64,000 nucleotides of DNA, taken from the NCBI RefSeq assembly GCF_013433315.1, contig NZ_WXVV01000034.1:1-64000 (forward strand), given 5' to 3'. The notes under the pieces are model-generated. The model saw only the letters and a program-made list of their open reading frames with translations. It did not search any database and had not been told where the DNA came from. A program made the translations under genes and the position numbers. Shown in pieces: positions 17,963-26,730 of the stretch (its first letter is position 1; the number at the start of each line of letters is the position of its first letter). The stretch is from Pseudomonas crudilactis (lineage in GTDB: Bacteria > Pseudomonadota > Gammaproteobacteria > Pseudomonadales > Pseudomonadaceae).

Positions 17963-18508
17963 ATGCGCGCGCTCAATCTCGACTTCCAGCCACGTCCTCG
18001 TTCCGGCCCATTAGGTTGGAGTTTGCTCGGCGGCGGCGTGCTGCTGGCGCTGCTGTGCTTCGGCGTGCAACAGCACCTCGACGCACACACCGAACAGCAA
18101 CAAGGCCACCTGCAAACCACCCAGCGTCAGCTCACTGGCGACAGCGGCGCCAAGTCCACCCTGAGCCCGGCAGAAACCCGCGAGCAGGCGCAAAACCTCG
18201 CCGAAATGCGCAAGGTCTCGCAGCAACTGCGCCGGCCGTGGGAACGCCTGTTCGCCATGCTCGAAGCGATGCCGCGCGATGACGTCGCGCTGCTGAGCCT
18301 GACCCCGGATGCACGCAAAGGTCAGGTGCGCATCAGCGCCGAAGCGCGGGATCTGCAAGCGATGCTCGATTTCCACAAACGTCTGGAAGCCAGCGACGAG
18401 CTGTCCGACGTGTCGCTGCTCAGCCACGAAATCGTCGTCAAATCGCCGGAACAACCGGTGCAATTCAACCTGTCGGCGACTTGGGAGATGGGCGATGCGA
18501 ATCCCTAG
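17963..18508 (+). CDS. PilN-like inner-membrane assembly protein
   Basis: The 181-residue protein starts MRALNLDFQPRP, the usual short cytoplasmic PilN-type tail. It has one membrane segment (about 23-42, LLGGGVLLALLCFGV), a coiled-coil-like stretch and a small periplasmic ferredoxin-like domain (LLSLTPDARKGQVRISAEAR). Such bitopic proteins pair with PilO and link the cytoplasmic PilM ring to the periplasm. It begins 1 bp after the preceding stop and overlaps the next gene by 14 bp. Confidence 0.78.
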   Translation: MRALNLDFQPRPRSGPLGWSLLGGGVLLALLCFGVQQHLDAHTEQQQGHLQTTQRQLTGDSGAKSTLSPAETREQAQNLAEMRKVSQQLRRPWERLFAMLEAMPRDDVALLSLTPDARKGQVRISAEARDLQAMLDFHKRLEASDELSDVSLLSHEIVVKSPEQPVQFNLSATWEMGDANP

Positions 18509-19043
18509 ACTGATCGTCCACGAATACCTGCAAGGCCTCGGCATTCCGGGCCTGGCCGGGCTGGCGCTGCTGCTGGTCGCCGTGGCTTGGGCACTCGGTG
18601 GTTTGCTGCCGGGCTGGCAATCGTTGCAGCACTTGAGCCAACAGACTCAGGAAGCCACCGAGTACCTGGCCAAGGTTGAAGACGGCAGCATCGCACCGCC
18701 GGTGGTGCCGCAGCGTCAACTGGACGACTTCCGCAACAAACTCCCGGCGCAGCCGCAAGCCACGATCGCCATCGACCGCATCTACGCACTCGCAGCCCAG
18801 GAGCACATCACCCTGGCACGCGGCGAATACGCCCTCGGCGTCGACCCGAAAACCCATCTGGCGCGCTATCAGATCCTTCTGCCAGTGCGCGGCAGCTACC
18901 CGCAGCTGCGCCGCTTCGTACACGCCTTGCTCGGCCAGTTGCCGGCAGTGGTGGTGGAAGACCTCGAATTGCAACGCAAGAAGATTGGCGACACCGACCT
19001 CAATGGCCGGATCCGTATGACCCTTTACCTGTCGAGGTCGTGA
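18495..19043 (+). CDS. PilO/GspM-like inner-membrane assembly protein
   Basis: The 182-residue bitopic protein has a short N-terminal tail, a membrane segment at about 20-38 (GLALLLVAVAWALGGLLPG), a helical stalk and a periplasmic domain with YPQLRRFVHALLGQLPAVVVEDL, which is the usual PilO core. The start within the end of the PilN-like gene gives a short normal tail; longer frames would overlap PilN widely. It would form a heterodimer with the PilN-like protein. Confidence 0.78.
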   Translation: MRIPRLIVHEYLQGLGIPGLAGLALLLVAVAWALGGLLPGWQSLQHLSQQTQEATEYLAKVEDGSIAPPVVPQRQLDDFRNKLPAQPQATIAIDRIYALAAQEHITLARGEYALGVDPKTHLARYQILLPVRGSYPQLRRFVHALLGQLPAVVVEDLELQRKKIGDTDLNGRIRMTLYLSRS

Positions 19044-19555
19044 TGAATACCAAGCGCGTGACAGGGTGGGTAGCGTTCTTCGGCGTGGCGGCCGCGCTGG
19101 CGTGGTTGCCGGCGTATTTCTCGCCAAGCGAAGACGTCGATTCCAATGAAGTGGCCGTCGCTACGCCGGGGAAAACCCGGGGCGCGCTGCCGGCCAGCAG
19201 CGCCAAGGCCAAGGATGCGCCAATCAAAGACCTCAGCCCGGCCGGCGACCTGTTCGCCGCCAAATCCTGGAAGGCCGCGCCAACCCTGGCCACGGTCACC
19301 GAACAAGCGATCAACCCGGTCACAGTGGTGCAAGCCCCGAGCCTGCCACCGTTGCCGTTTCAGTTCGTCGGCCGGCTGCACGACCGCAGCGACCTGCAAG
19401 TGTTTTTGCAGAACGGCGAAAAGATCTACGTCGTGCGCAACGGGGATGTGATCGACGACACCTGGAAGATCACCGGCATTTCCGATGTGGAATTGAGCCT
19501 GGTTTACCTGCCTTTGCATTTGTCGCAGACCCTGTCTGTGGGGAGTACGCAATGA
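19043..19555 (+). CDS. PilP/GspC-like secretin-linking protein
   Basis: The ATG overlaps the preceding TGA. The 170-residue protein has one N-terminal membrane segment (WVAFFGVAAALAWLPAYF), a long Ala/Pro-rich linker and a C-terminal beta domain (LPFQFVGRLHDRSDLQVFLQNGEKIYVVRNGDVI). This is the layout of GspC homology-region or PilP proteins that join the inner-membrane complex to the secretin N-domains. The next gene is the secretin, overlapping by 4 bp, which supports the call. Confidence 0.8.
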   Translation: MNTKRVTGWVAFFGVAAALAWLPAYFSPSEDVDSNEVAVATPGKTRGALPASSAKAKDAPIKDLSPAGDLFAAKSWKAAPTLATVTEQAINPVTVVQAPSLPPLPFQFVGRLHDRSDLQVFLQNGEKIYVVRNGDVIDDTWKITGISDVELSLVYLPLHLSQTLSVGSTQ

Positions 19556-21399
19556 ACCGTTCCCGTTTGCTGATGAGCCTCGGTCTGTGTGCCGGGCTGG
19601 CCGCGTGCAGCTCTGCGCAAGTGGCCAACAAGGAAGCCGCCGACCTGATTGAACAGGGTCAGTACGAGGCGGGACTGGCCCGAATCGAAGAAGGCCTGCG
19701 CGAGAACCCTCGCGACACCGAATTGCATCTGCTGCTCAACACCGGTCGGGCCAAGGCGATCACGGCGTTGCTGACCGCCGGCGACACCGACCGTTCGCGT
19801 CGCGATTTTACCTCGGCGCGCACTGCATACATGCGTGTGCTGACCATCGAGCCGAACAACCGCCGCGCCCAGGATGCCTTGAAGCAGATGGAATACCTGC
19901 GCAGCATGGACGAGAAACTCGAGCTGGCCCGGGGCGACCTGCGCCGTGGCGACATCTATGGCGCTGATCGTCAGGTCAAACAGATCCTCGAACTCGACCC
20001 GGCCAACCAAGGCGCGCTGGAGCTGCAAGGCAATATTCGTCTGGTGCAGAGCCGCAACGTGATTGCCTATCCACAACTGCGCACCAAGCTTGATCGTCCG
20101 GTGACCCTGGAATTTCGCGACGCCAACCTCAAGACCATTTTTGAAGTGCTGTCGCAGGTTGCCGGGCTGAATTTCATCTTCGACAAAGACCTGCGCCCGG
20201 ACATGAAAGCGACGATCTTCGTGCGTGACGTGCGCATCGAAGACGCCGTGACCTTGCTGCTGCAACAGAACCAGTTGCACCAGAAAGTGGTGAACGAAAA
20301 CACCTTGCTGATCTACCCCGATTCGCCGCAGAAAGTGAAGGATTACCAGGAACTGGTGATGCGCACCTTCTACCTGACCAGCATCGACGCCAACACCGCG
20401 CTGAACATGGTGAAAACCATGCTCAAGACCCGCGACGTGTTCGTCGACGAACGCCTCAATACCCTGACCATGCGCGACACCGAAGACGCCGTGCGCATGG
20501 CCGAGAAACTCCTGCAATCGCAAGACCAGTCCAACCCCGAAGTGGTGCTCGAAGTGGAGGTGATGGAAGTCGCCACCCAGCGCATTCTCGACCTAGGCCT
20601 GCAATGGCCGAGTACCTTCGGCGTGGTTAACAGCGATGGTTCGCCGGTCACCCTGTTGGGCCAACTCAAAGGCATCAACTCTGACCGCATCTCCATCGGC
20701 CCATCGCCGCAAGCCAAGATCAACGCGCAGGACAACGACATCAACACCCTCGCCAGTCCGGTGATTCGCGTCAGCAACCGCGAGCAGGCGCGTATCCACA
20801 TCGGGCAGCGCGTACCGATCATCAGCGCCACCTCGGTGCCGTCGACACAGGGCCCGGTGATCACCGAAAGCGTGACCTATCTGGATGTCGGTCTGAAGCT
20901 CGAAGTGACGCCCACCGTGCATTTGAACAACGAAGTGGCGATCAAGATCGCGCTGGAAGTGAGTAACGCCACGCCGCTGGAACCGACCCGTCAGGGCACG
21001 ATCCCGGTGCAGGTCGATACCCGCAACGCGCAGACCTCGCTGCGTCTGCACGACGGCGAAACGCAGATCCTCGCCGGACTGGTGCGCAACGATCACGGTG
21101 CTACCGGCAACAAGATTCCGGGCCTCGGCGACATTCCCGGGCTGGGCCGCTTGTTCGGCAGCAACAAAGACACCATCGGCAAATCCGAACTGGTGCTGTC
21201 GATCACCCCACGGATCGTGCGCAACCTGCCGTATCAGAGCCCGTCGGACATGGAGTTCTCCACCGGCACCGAAACCAGCATGCACATCCAGGCACCGGAT
21301 CGTTCGCGGAGTTACGTGATGCCGTCGCCTGCCGCTCAGCCGCGTGCCGTCGGTGAATCGGCCGTGGCCACCACCCGCGTCACCGTCGAGAAGCCTTGA
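19552..21399 (+). CDS. Outer-membrane secretin, GspD/PilQ family, with TPR-like N-terminus
   Basis: The 615-residue lipoprotein (lipobox LAAC, Cys19) starts with TPR-like helices (about 25-165), then an STN/N0 domain (VTLEFRDANLKTIFEVLSQV), N1-type domain and the secretin beta-barrel domain (about 320-560; ASPVIRVSNREQARIHIG, VTYLDVGLKLEVTPTV, GLGDIPGLGRLFGS). The secretin is the multimeric outer-membrane gate. An N-terminal lipid and a TPR region are more like MSHA or tight-adherence secretins than classical XcpQ, and may replace a separate pilotin. The S-domain tail is short. Confidence 0.92.
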   Translation: MNRSRLLMSLGLCAGLAACSSAQVANKEAADLIEQGQYEAGLARIEEGLRENPRDTELHLLLNTGRAKAITALLTAGDTDRSRRDFTSARTAYMRVLTIEPNNRRAQDALKQMEYLRSMDEKLELARGDLRRGDIYGADRQVKQILELDPANQGALELQGNIRLVQSRNVIAYPQLRTKLDRPVTLEFRDANLKTIFEVLSQVAGLNFIFDKDLRPDMKATIFVRDVRIEDAVTLLLQQNQLHQKVVNENTLLIYPDSPQKVKDYQELVMRTFYLTSIDANTALNMVKTMLKTRDVFVDERLNTLTMRDTEDAVRMAEKLLQSQDQSNPEVVLEVEVMEVATQRILDLGLQWPSTFGVVNSDGSPVTLLGQLKGINSDRISIGPSPQAKINAQDNDINTLASPVIRVSNREQARIHIGQRVPIISATSVPSTQGPVITESVTYLDVGLKLEVTPTVHLNNEVAIKIALEVSNATPLEPTRQGTIPVQVDTRNAQTSLRLHDGETQILAGLVRNDHGATGNKIPGLGDIPGLGRLFGSNKDTIGKSELVLSITPRIVRNLPYQSPSDMEFSTGTETSMHIQAPDRSRSYVMPSPAAQPRAVGESAVATTRVTVEKP

Positions 21400-21401
21400 T
21401 C

Positions 21402-21875
21402 ATGAACGCCTCCCAACGCGGTTTCACCCTGATCGAAGTCGTGGTGACGCTGGCCCTGATCGGCCTGTTGGCGAGCATGGCCGCGCCGCTGACCGAGACC
21501 CTGGTGCGGCGTGGCAAGGAGCAGGAATTGCGCAACGCGCTGTACCAGATTCGCGATGCCATCGACGCCTACAAACGCGCCTTCGATGCCGGGTACATCG
21601 AGAAGTCGCTGAACAGCAGCGGCTACCCGCCGAACCTGAAAGTGCTGGTCGAAGGCGTGCGCGATGTGCGCAGCGCGAAGGGTGCCAAGTTCTACTTTTT
21701 GCGCCGCATCCCGCGCGATCCGCTGGTGCCGACCAAACGTGATGATGAAGGGGGTTGGGGCGTGCGCGCCTACGACAGTTCGGCTCAGAACCCGCGCGAT
21801 GGCGAGGACGTCTTTGACGTCTACTCCCACGCCCGGGGCAAGGGCCTCAACGGCATCGCCTACCGCGAGTGGTGA
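21402..21875 (+). CDS. xcmT2: Type II pseudopilin (first of three)
   Basis: The 157-residue protein has a very short leader and prepilin site G7/F8 (SQRGFTLIEVVVTLALIG), with Glu at mature position 5. The C-terminal domain has a GspG-like core (YPPNLKVLVEGV, YFLRRIPRDPLVP). The ATG at 21402 is preferred to a TTG at 21396 because it gives the usual leader. In P. putida GB-1 the literature describes xcmT2 and xcmT3 next to xcmX and csmEFG; the same order is seen here, so symbols follow that report. Confidence 0.88.
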   Translation: MNASQRGFTLIEVVVTLALIGLLASMAAPLTETLVRRGKEQELRNALYQIRDAIDAYKRAFDAGYIEKSLNSSGYPPNLKVLVEGVRDVRSAKGAKFYFLRRIPRDPLVPTKRDDEGGWGVRAYDSSAQNPRDGEDVFDVYSHARGKGLNGIAYREW

Positions 21876-21880
21876 ACCTC

Positions 21881-22255
21881 ATGCGCCGGGAAAAAGGTTT
21901 TACCTTGCTGGAGTTGATGGTGGTGATGGCGATCATCGCCACGCTGATGACCATCGCGCTGCCGCGCTATTTCAACAGCCTCGAAGCGTCGAAGGAAACC
22001 ACGCTGCGTCAGAGCCTGTCGGCGATGCGCGAGGCGCTGGATCACTTCTACGGCGACACCGGCCGTTATCCGGATTCCATCGAGCAACTGATTGAACAAC
22101 GTTATCTGCGCAACGCGCCACTCGATCCGATCACCGAACGCAAAGACCAGTGGGTGCTGATCGCGCCACCGGACGGTGTGGCGGGCGGCGTGGCCGACAT
22201 CAAAAGCGGTGCTACCGGGAGGGCGCGTGATGGCAGCCAGTATTCCGAGTGGTAA
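21881..22255 (+). CDS. xcmT3: Type II pseudopilin (second of three)
   Basis: The 124-residue protein has leader MRREKG, cleavage at G6/F7 (GFTLLELMVVMAIIATLMTI) with Glu at mature position 5, and a short GspG-like C-terminal domain (DTGRYPDSIEQLIEQRYL, DPITERKDQWVLI). The ATG follows the xcmT2 stop by 5 bp and has only a weak ribosome site, suggesting coupling. Its 3' end overlaps xcmX by 26 bp. Confidence 0.88.
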   Translation: MRREKGFTLLELMVVMAIIATLMTIALPRYFNSLEASKETTLRQSLSAMREALDHFYGDTGRYPDSIEQLIEQRYLRNAPLDPITERKDQWVLIAPPDGVAGGVADIKSGATGRARDGSQYSEW

Positions 22256-22769
22256 CCGCGCGCAGCAGGGTGGCTTCACTTACCTGGGCGTGCTGTTCCT
22301 GATCGTGGTGATGGGCATGGGCCTGGCCAGTGCCGGTGAATTGTGGTCGACCGCTTCGCGCCGCGACCGTGAACGCCAGTTGCTCTGGGTCGGCACCCAA
22401 TATGCCCAGGCGCTGCGCAGCTACTACCGCAGTTCGCCGGGACTGGCGCAGTACCCGAAAGAGTTGGTCGACCTGCTCGACGATCAGCGTTTTCCAGAAG
22501 CGAAACATCATTTGCGTCAGCTTTATCCGGACCCGATCGGTCAGGGTGAATGGGCAGTACAACGCGGTTTCGATGGACGCATCACGGGTCTCAATAGCCC
22601 GTCGACCGAGCTGCCGTTGAAGCAAGCGGACTTCCCGACGCAGTGGTCGGATTTCGACGGCATGCAGCGTTATTCGGACTGGCAGTTCGTCGCGGAAAAA
22701 GCCTTTCTTGAGGGCACTAATGGCCCGGCCAAAGGCCAGTCGAATTTGCCGCAGGCATTGCAGCCATGA
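22230..22769 (+). CDS. xcmX: Pseudopilin-related protein XcmX (minor pseudopilin type)
   Basis: The 179-residue protein has a Gly-Phe prepilin site at G15/F16 (QQGGFTYLGVLFLIVVMGMG) and a long hydrophobic helix. Mature position 5 is Gly rather than Glu, as in GspK-type tip pseudopilins. The rest (YYRSSPGLAQYPKELVDLLDDQRFPEAKHHLRQLYPDPIG) resembles minor pseudopilins with an N-terminal YxxSPG motif. GGGAGGG supports the ATG, which lies inside xcmT3. In P. putida GB-1 a transposon in xcmX was reported to block secretion of the Mn-oxidising factor. Confidence 0.85.
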   Translation: MAASIPSGNRAQQGGFTYLGVLFLIVVMGMGLASAGELWSTASRRDRERQLLWVGTQYAQALRSYYRSSPGLAQYPKELVDLLDDQRFPEAKHHLRQLYPDPIGQGEWAVQRGFDGRITGLNSPSTELPLKQADFPTQWSDFDGMQRYSDWQFVAEKAFLEGTNGPAKGQSNLPQALQP

Positions 22770-23158
22770 CTCGTCAGTGGTGGTGCGCGCTGGTCCTCAC
22801 CGCTGTGGCGTGCTGCGCCAGTGCCGGTGAAGAAGACGAAATGATGGGCTTCATCGTCGACGACACGATCTCGCACATCGGCCACGACTTTTACTACTCG
22901 TTCAGTGAACGCCTGCGCGACACCAGCCCGATGGATTTCAACCTGGTGGTGCGCGAGCGGCCCGACGCGCGCTGGGGCAGCCTGGTGACCGTGGAATATC
23001 AGCAACGCCTGGTTTATCGGCGCTTCCTGCCGCCGAACACCGTGGAACTGAAGGACGAGGCCTACGCGGCCGCCGACTGGGTTCGACGCCAGGTTGTCCA
23101 GCGCAAGCTGGAGGCTCTGTTGCAGGACACCACCGACCTTGAGAAGGACGAACTATGA
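22766..23158 (+). CDS. csmE: Curli assembly protein CsgE homologue
   Basis: The 130-residue periplasmic protein has a signal peptide ending at CCASAG and the CsgE domain: GFIVDDTISHIGHDFYYSFS, then LVVRERPDARWGSLVTVEY and QRLVYRRFLPP. CsgE is the periplasmic plug and specificity factor that brings curlin subunits to the CsgG channel. It overlaps xcmX and csgF by 4 bp each, so it is translated with the pseudopilins. The name csmE is the one used for this cluster in P. putida GB-1; csgE is the enterobacterial name. Confidence 0.92.
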   Translation: MTRQWWCALVLTAVACCASAGEEDEMMGFIVDDTISHIGHDFYYSFSERLRDTSPMDFNLVVRERPDARWGSLVTVEYQQRLVYRRFLPPNTVELKDEAYAAADWVRRQVVQRKLEALLQDTTDLEKDEL

Positions 23159-23586
23159 ACAGCACAACGTTCTCACGGCGCAGCGGATTCTGGATCTCGG
23201 GGTTGTTGATCGGGCTCGCCAGCGCTGCCGCTGTCCAGGCCACTGAACTGGTCTACACGCCGGTCAACCCGTCGTTCGGCGGCAATCCGCTCAACGGCAC
23301 CTGGTTGCTCAACAACGCGCAGGCGCAAAACGATCACGACGATCCGGACCTGAAAAGCCGTTCGAGCGTGGCCGGCACCTCGGCGCTGGAGCGCTTCACC
23401 AGTCAATTGCAATCGCGGCTGCTAGGGCAGTTGCTGGACAACATCTCCACTGGCAATACGGGGAGCCTGTCCACCGACTCTTTTATCGTCAACGTCATCG
23501 ACGACTCCGGGGCACTGAGCATTGAAGTGACCGATCGAGCGACCGGTGAGGTTTCGGAAATTCAGGTGAACGGCCTCAACCCATGA
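23155..23586 (+). CDS. csmF: Curli assembly protein CsgF homologue
   Basis: The 143-residue protein has a signal peptide (ending VQA) followed directly by the CsgF signature ATELVYTPVNPSFGGNPLNG and LLNNAQAQN. The C-terminal part ends in a short beta region (FIVNVIDDSGALSIEVTDRA). CsgF inserts its N-terminal segment into the CsgG barrel and holds the CsgB nucleator at the surface. It is co-transcribed with csgE and csgG. Confidence 0.93.
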   Translation: MNSTTFSRRSGFWISGLLIGLASAAAVQATELVYTPVNPSFGGNPLNGTWLLNNAQAQNDHDDPDLKSRSSVAGTSALERFTSQLQSRLLGQLLDNISTGNTGSLSTDSFIVNVIDDSGALSIEVTDRATGEVSEIQVNGLNP

Positions 23587-23615
23587 CGGGCTGACGGTTC
23601 CGGGGAGTGATGGAC

Positions 23616-24476
23616 ATGAAAAGAATAATCGCGTTAGGGCTGCTGTTGGCGACATTACAAGGGTGCAGTCTGCGTGAGCCGATGTCGGCCGAGCAGGACA
23701 CCGAAACCCCGACCCTGACCCCCAGGGCCTCGACTTACTACGACTTGCTGAAGATGCCGCGACCCAAGGGGCGGTTGATGGCGGTGGTGTACGGCTTCCG
23801 TGACCAGACCGGGCAGTACAAGCCGACGCCGGCGAGTTCGTTTTCTACCAGCGTGACCCAGGGCGCGGCGTCGATGTTGATGGACGCGATGCAGGCCAGT
23901 GGCTGGTTTGTGGTGTTGGAGCGGGAAGGGCTGCAAAACCTGTTGACCGAGCGCAAGATCATTCGCGCGTCGCAGAAGAAGCCGAATACGCCGGTGAATA
24001 TTCAGGGTGAGCTGCCGCCGTTGCAGGCGGCGAACATGATGCTTGAGGGCGGGATCATCGCTTATGACACGAATGTGCGTAGCGGTGGGGAAGGGGCGCG
24101 GTATCTGGGGATTGATTTGCAGCGTGAGTATCGGGTGGATCAGGTGACTGTGAACTTGCGTGCGGTGGATGTGCGCAGTGGGCAGGTGCTGGCGAATGTG
24201 ATGACCAGCAAGACGATTTATTCGGTGGCGCGCAGTGCGGGGATTTTCAAGTTTATCGAGTTCAAGAAGTTGCTTGAGGCTGAAGTGGGTTATACGACGA
24301 ATGAGCCGGCGCAATTGTGTGTTCTGTCGGCGATTGAGGCGGCGGTGGGGCATATGGTGGCGCAGGGGATTGAGCGGCATTTGTGGCAGGTGGCGGGGGA
24401 CAGTTCTGTGCCTGGGCAGGATGATGTGTTGAATCGGTATTTGACTCAGAACAAGGTTGATCCTGAGGCGGAGTGA
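23616..24476 (+). CDS. csmG: Curli secretion channel lipoprotein CsgG homologue
   Basis: The 286-residue lipoprotein (lipobox LQGC, Cys17) has the full CsgG domain: RLMAVVYGFRDQTGQYKP, ASMLMDAMQASGWFVVLERE, LLTERKIIR, GGEGARYLGI and SVARSAGIFKFIEFKKLLEAEVG. CsgG forms the nonameric outer-membrane pore that exports curlins. GGGGAG stands eight bases before the chosen ATG; two earlier in-frame starts overlap that site. It is the last gene of the long secretion operon. Codon use near the 3' end is noticeably less GC-rich at third positions than in its neighbours. Confidence 0.95.
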   Translation: MKRIIALGLLLATLQGCSLREPMSAEQDTETPTLTPRASTYYDLLKMPRPKGRLMAVVYGFRDQTGQYKPTPASSFSTSVTQGAASMLMDAMQASGWFVVLEREGLQNLLTERKIIRASQKKPNTPVNIQGELPPLQAANMMLEGGIIAYDTNVRSGGEGARYLGIDLQREYRVDQVTVNLRAVDVRSGQVLANVMTSKTIYSVARSAGIFKFIEFKKLLEAEVGYTTNEPAQLCVLSAIEAAVGHMVAQGIERHLWQVAGDSSVPGQDDVLNRYLTQNKVDPEAE

Positions 24477-24545
24477 GCTGTTGGATCTTTGAGCTTGGCG
24501 GCCTGACAGCCGACCAGGCTCTCTCGGTCGAAACCGGTTTAAACC

Positions 24546-24643
24546 TGTAGGAGTGAGCCTGCTCGCGATAGCTATCTCTCAGACACAGTTGCTATTGCGG
24601 ATGTACCCAAATCCTTGTGGGAGCTGGCTTGCCAGCGATGGCG
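24546..24643. repeat. Repeat R1, left copy
   Basis: This 98-bp segment, beginning TGTAGGAGTGAGCCTGCTCG and containing two REP-like palindromes, is nearly identical to 26731-26829. It lies before R2 here but after R2 at the other site. Confidence 0.85.
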
Positions 24644-24686
24644 GCCTTATAGCCGACCAACCTCTGGCAGATGTATCCAGTTCCAA

Positions 24687-25076
24687 CTGTGGGAGCGAGC
24701 TTGCTCGCGAAGGCTTTCTGTCAGGCGGTAGGGTTCTTTCTGATTGAGTACATATCCATTCCTGCGGCAACGGCCACCTAGGGTTTCGCCCTTACGGCGA
24801 CTCACTTTTTTTACAAACGCCTAAAAAAAGTAAGCAAAAAAACGCTTGCTCCTACGTGCGGCCCGCTCGCTGGGGCTCGGGGTTCCTTCGCTGCGGGATC
24901 GATCCGGGCGCAGCGCCTACGGTTTGCTTCGCTGCACCTCCTCTCGCTGTGTTTGGCTGCGCCAAACGGTCGCTGCGCTCCCACGCCCGGATCAATCCCT
25001 CCACTCAGCCTTCCGACGTCGCCCGTGGGTCAAGATCAAGAGCTGCAGCCGAGCTAACGCTCATCCTGTTGAGTGG
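24687..25076. repeat. Repeat R2, left copy (about 390 bp)
   Basis: This copy begins with a REP (TGTGGGAGCGAGCTTGCTCG), runs through a GGGTTTCGCCCTTACGGCGA segment and an A/T tract, and ends at CATCCTGTTGAGTGG. It matches 26225-26625 almost base for base in the same direction, apart from an insert of about a dozen bases near the A/T tract. Sequences of this general type recur between genes in many Pseudomonas genomes; no transposase is present. Confidence 0.88.
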
Positions 25077-25272
25077 GGCGGCTTTGCCGCTTGGGTTGTA
25101 CGCACATTAAAACTGTGGGAGCGAGCTTGCTCGCGAAAGCGGCGTGAAAGCCGACCAATCTCTGTTTGAATACACTGAACCAAACTGTGGCTTTCCCTTC
25201 GTCACGATTGGGCTTTTTCGGAGGGGTGACGTTAGAATGCCATCACTTTCGCAATTCAAAAGGAATGAATAA

Positions 25273-25989
25273 GTGCTGATATTGTTCGGGCTGGTGTTTG
25301 TGCTGACTGTCGTGTTTGCCGTTTATGGGGTGGTTGGCCTGATAGCGCCGAAGGTATACAGGAACAAAAAAACCGGCAACGTTCCCGGCCGGTTGAGCAG
25401 TTTTCTGACGGGGATAATCCTGACGTCGCTGTCCTTCGCTCTTCTGACCTATCTCTCTACCCAGATTCAGCATGCCGGTAGATCTGAGGTGGTGTCCGCC
25501 AGCGCCAACCGCAACGCTGCACCTTCAGCGACCTCGTTGGGGCTGACCGCTTCCGAATTCCATGACGCGTTCAACGCTGCCATTGGCCGATACAATAAAA
25601 ATTATAAAATCGCCGACTTTGAAGTTCGGACAGGCGGAGCCCAGCCGACGTTTTTGTATCAATTGAGCAAGGATCTGCTGATGCAGGGAACCATTGATAC
25701 GAATGATGCCAACGTAGATGGCGTGACCCTGATGGTTTTTTCGCCGAGCGGCAGCGAGGAAGAACAACGGCAGATATTGACTGTTTTGCTTGCGACGACT
25801 GAGGCGCTCAACCCCGACATCCCGGTGGAGGAAAACAAGAAAATCGTCATGGACGTGTTCCATGAGTCTATTGTGAATTTCAACTCCAAGGTGGGCGTCC
25901 AGCGGATAGTCGGCGACCTGACTTACTCATCGATCACGCTTGAATACACGGGATTGTGGTTCGTTATCACAAAGAGCAACAAGAGCTGA
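25273..25989 (+). CDS. Hypothetical protein with two N-terminal membrane segments
   Basis: A GTG start with AAGGA nine bases upstream gives 238 residues. Two hydrophobic stretches (about 2-24 and 43-62) are separated by a basic loop (APKVYRNKKTGNVPGR). The rest is a soluble domain that begins TASEFHDAFNAAIGRYNKNY, ending in a beta-rich stretch (VQRIVGDLTYSSITLEYTG). I do not recognise the family. It has a lower GC content than its neighbours and lies between two direct copies of a 390-bp repeat, which suggests it was acquired or is carried on a repeat-flanked segment. Confidence 0.72.
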   Translation: MLILFGLVFVLTVVFAVYGVVGLIAPKVYRNKKTGNVPGRLSSFLTGIILTSLSFALLTYLSTQIQHAGRSEVVSASANRNAAPSATSLGLTASEFHDAFNAAIGRYNKNYKIADFEVRTGGAQPTFLYQLSKDLLMQGTIDTNDANVDGVTLMVFSPSGSEEEQRQILTVLLATTEALNPDIPVEENKKIVMDVFHESIVNFNSKVGVQRIVGDLTYSSITLEYTGLWFVITKSNKS

Positions 25990-26224
25990 GTGTTCACCAG
26001 CACATAAACATCCGCGACCTCTTCATCAGGAAGTCGCGGGTTACCCGTATCCAATTCCCCGCTATCGCAAAGCGTTTGCCTGGCACCGCCCATCCTTTCT
26101 GAATGCAGCCAATCGGTGTGGGTTTTGATTTTTCTTTTCTGTCGCAGCTGCGGTGCGACGATTCGACTTGCCAGCGATGGCGGCCTGACAGGCAACAAAT
26201 CTCTTCCATCTGCACTCAGTTCCC

Positions 26225-26625
26225 CTGTGGGAGCGAGCTTGCTCGCGAAGGCTTTCTGTCAGGCGGTGGGGTTCTTTCTGATTGAGTACATATCCATTCC
26301 TGCGGCAATGGCCATCTAGGGTTTCGCCCTTACGGCGACTCACTTTTTTTCAAACGCCGGAATGCCGGCCCAGCAAAAAGTAAGCAAAAAACGCTTGCTC
26401 CTACGTGCGGCCCGCTCGCTAGGGCTCGGGGTTCCTTCGCTGCGGGATCGATCCGGGCGCAGCGCCTACGGTTTGCTTCGCTGCACCTCCTCTCGCTGTG
26501 TTTGGCTGCGCCAAACGGTCGCTGCGCTCCCACGCCCGGATCAATCCCGGAACGAAGCCTTCCGACGTCGCCCGTGGATCAAGATCAAAAGCTGCAGCCG
26601 AGCTAACGCTCATCCTGTTGAGTGG
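26225..26625. repeat. Repeat R2, right copy (about 400 bp)
   Basis: Direct repeat of 24687-25076, in the same orientation. It carries an extra AATGCCGGCCCAGC-like insert beside the A/T tract. The two copies flank the hypothetical gene at 25273-25989. Confidence 0.88.
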
Positions 26626-26730
26626 TGAGAAGCACGGCGTGCTTGGCTTTTGATCTTCGTAGGAGCTGAGCTTGCTCGCGAAGGCGGCCTGACAGCCACC
26701 CAATCTCTTGCTGACAGCACGCGATTCAAT

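Larger units (their letters stand above)
24477..25272. other. Gene-free interval of repeats
   Basis: No convincing gene is seen. The interval contains repeat R1 (24546-24643), the left copy of the 390-bp repeat R2 (24687-25076), and a single REP at 25114-25137. The only open frames are the ones shared with the other R2 copy and look non-coding. The last 60 bases hold the ribosome site AAGGA of the gene at 25273. Confidence 0.7.

Noticed and set aside
24846-25169. Open frames within the R2 repeats (also 26362-26628)
   Set aside because: Both copies share the frame only because the DNA is duplicated; the product is low-complexity and lacks a start signal.
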